From NCBI RefSeq assembly GCF_014904795.1, contig NZ_JACZFS010000024.1:1-64000 (forward strand): a stretch of 64,000 nucleotides of DNA. The letters are read 5' to 3'. The translations under genes and the position numbers were made by a program. The DNA is from Nisaea nitritireducens. GTDB lineage: Bacteria; Pseudomonadota; Alphaproteobacteria; Thalassobaculales; Thalassobaculaceae. Position 1 is the stretch's first letter; every line of letters starts with the position of its first letter. Of the stretch, positions 63,655 to 64,000 are shown piece after piece. The notes under the pieces are model-generated. The model saw only the letters and a list, made by a program, of their open reading frames with translations. It ran no database searches and was not told the DNA's origin.

Positions 63655-64000
63655 CCTCATCAGCCCCGGCATTTTCTTGCCCCGGCGCCTGCATTGCGGG
63701 TTTTCGCACAGTACGCACAAGTCAAAGCCGACGAGAACAAATCACGAACATTAAGGTTTTCCCGCGATTTCAAGTCACTTGAAGCACGCGCATTAACCAA
63801 AAACATGCCGCACATCCGCGAGTTCTGAAGCTTTCTTTTGAATTAGTTCGAAAACCTTAGAAAAGCCCCGGAATTGCACGGTTTTTTCAGCTCATTCCCA
63901 TTGCACTCCACTTTAACCCATGGTATCCCATGTAATCCCATACGGGACCGTACCAGACCCATGCCCGCTCCATCGCGGCGGGTCCGGCGGACCGGAAAGG
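63655..64000. other. Region downstream of rnpB, no gene seen; expected mraZ promoter
   Basis: After rnpB no ORF with support is visible. AT-rich stretches (63765-63895) are followed by a decamer array at 63891-63940. The window ends in a purine-rich stretch (GGACCGGAAAGG) that could be the ribosome-binding site of the next gene, probably mraZ of the division and cell-wall cluster. Confidence 0.5.
63891..63940 (+). promoter_or_regulatory. Five tandem decamers resembling MraZ boxes
   Basis: Five consecutive 10-bp units ending in CCCA, TCCA, CCCA, CCCA and CCCA at 63900, 63910, 63920, 63930 and 63940. On the minus strand each reads TGGG (once TGGA) followed by six bases, the form of the TGGGN-N5 direct repeats that MraZ binds in front of its own operon. 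With rnpB upstream, this places mraZ just past 64000. Confidence 0.75.

Overview
The window is high-GC DNA from an alphaproteobacterium, most likely a marine or soil Rhodospirillales relative. Pointers are a MipZ-type division ATPase, a phasin with PhaR-like promoter sites, ClpS-ClpA, a class A RNase P RNA directly upstream of what looks like an mraZ (cell-division cluster) promoter, GANTC sites, and a uvrC-pgsA-molybdopterin operon. No tRNA, rRNA, CRISPR array or intact transposase was seen. The lineage is inferred from gene content, not from a database search.

Region by region. 1-5.1 kb: clpA (cut by the window start), clpS, a phasin and a SPOR-tailed D-Ala-D-Ala carboxypeptidase. 5.2-10.4 kb: a leftward operon of a VWA protein, a membrane J-protein, galU, UDP-glucose dehydrogenase and a phosphohexomutase, making sugar-nucleotide precursors. 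10.5-13.9 kb: GNAT, VOC, mipZ, a 70-residue orphan and a methyltransferase. 13.9-19 kb: an MMPL/RND exporter, a LolA-like periplasmic protein and an outer-membrane barrel under a divergent TetR regulator. 19-31.2 kb: mixed metabolism (PuuE-like deacetylase, epimerase, aminotransferase, TauD-type dioxygenase, GST, trhO, DHDPS-family lyase), with an HNH nuclease gene and a membrane-protein/XRE module inserted. 31.2-36 kb: a copper-resistance operon (small Cys/His protein, cupredoxin, CopA, CopB) behind a textbook MerR/CueR-type promoter with a 19-bp spacer, then a DUF302 protein. 36-39.5 kb: an SDR, a solitary fliG and an MFS transporter.

39.5-42.9 kb is the most striking part: parDE, a decapitated higA-like antitoxin, and a strongly AT-rich 847-residue protein with a Schlafen AlbA_2-like N-terminus, an NB-ARC-type STAND NTPase, a winged helix and a helical-repeat C-terminus. 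It looks like a recently acquired, single-gene anti-phage sensor/effector dropped between toxin-antitoxin remnants and uvrB.

43-57.2 kb: uvrB, a CaCA cation exchanger, folB with a pteridine-reductase-like SDR, an AT-rich gap with DnaA-box-like and GANTC sites, uvrC-pgsA-mobB-moeA-moaD-moaE, lrgAB-like genes, a DMT exporter and argC. 57.5-61 kb: a TetR regulator divergent from an AhpD-like protein, a DUF1348 protein, a Tat-exported isochorismatase-fold hydrolase and an exported YHS-domain protein, with repeated operator-like sites in the divergent promoter. 61.1-63.1 kb: a translationally coupled SnoaL-like/GNAT/nitrilase trio. The window ends with rnpB and a five-fold decamer array resembling MraZ boxes, so mraZ is expected just past the right edge.
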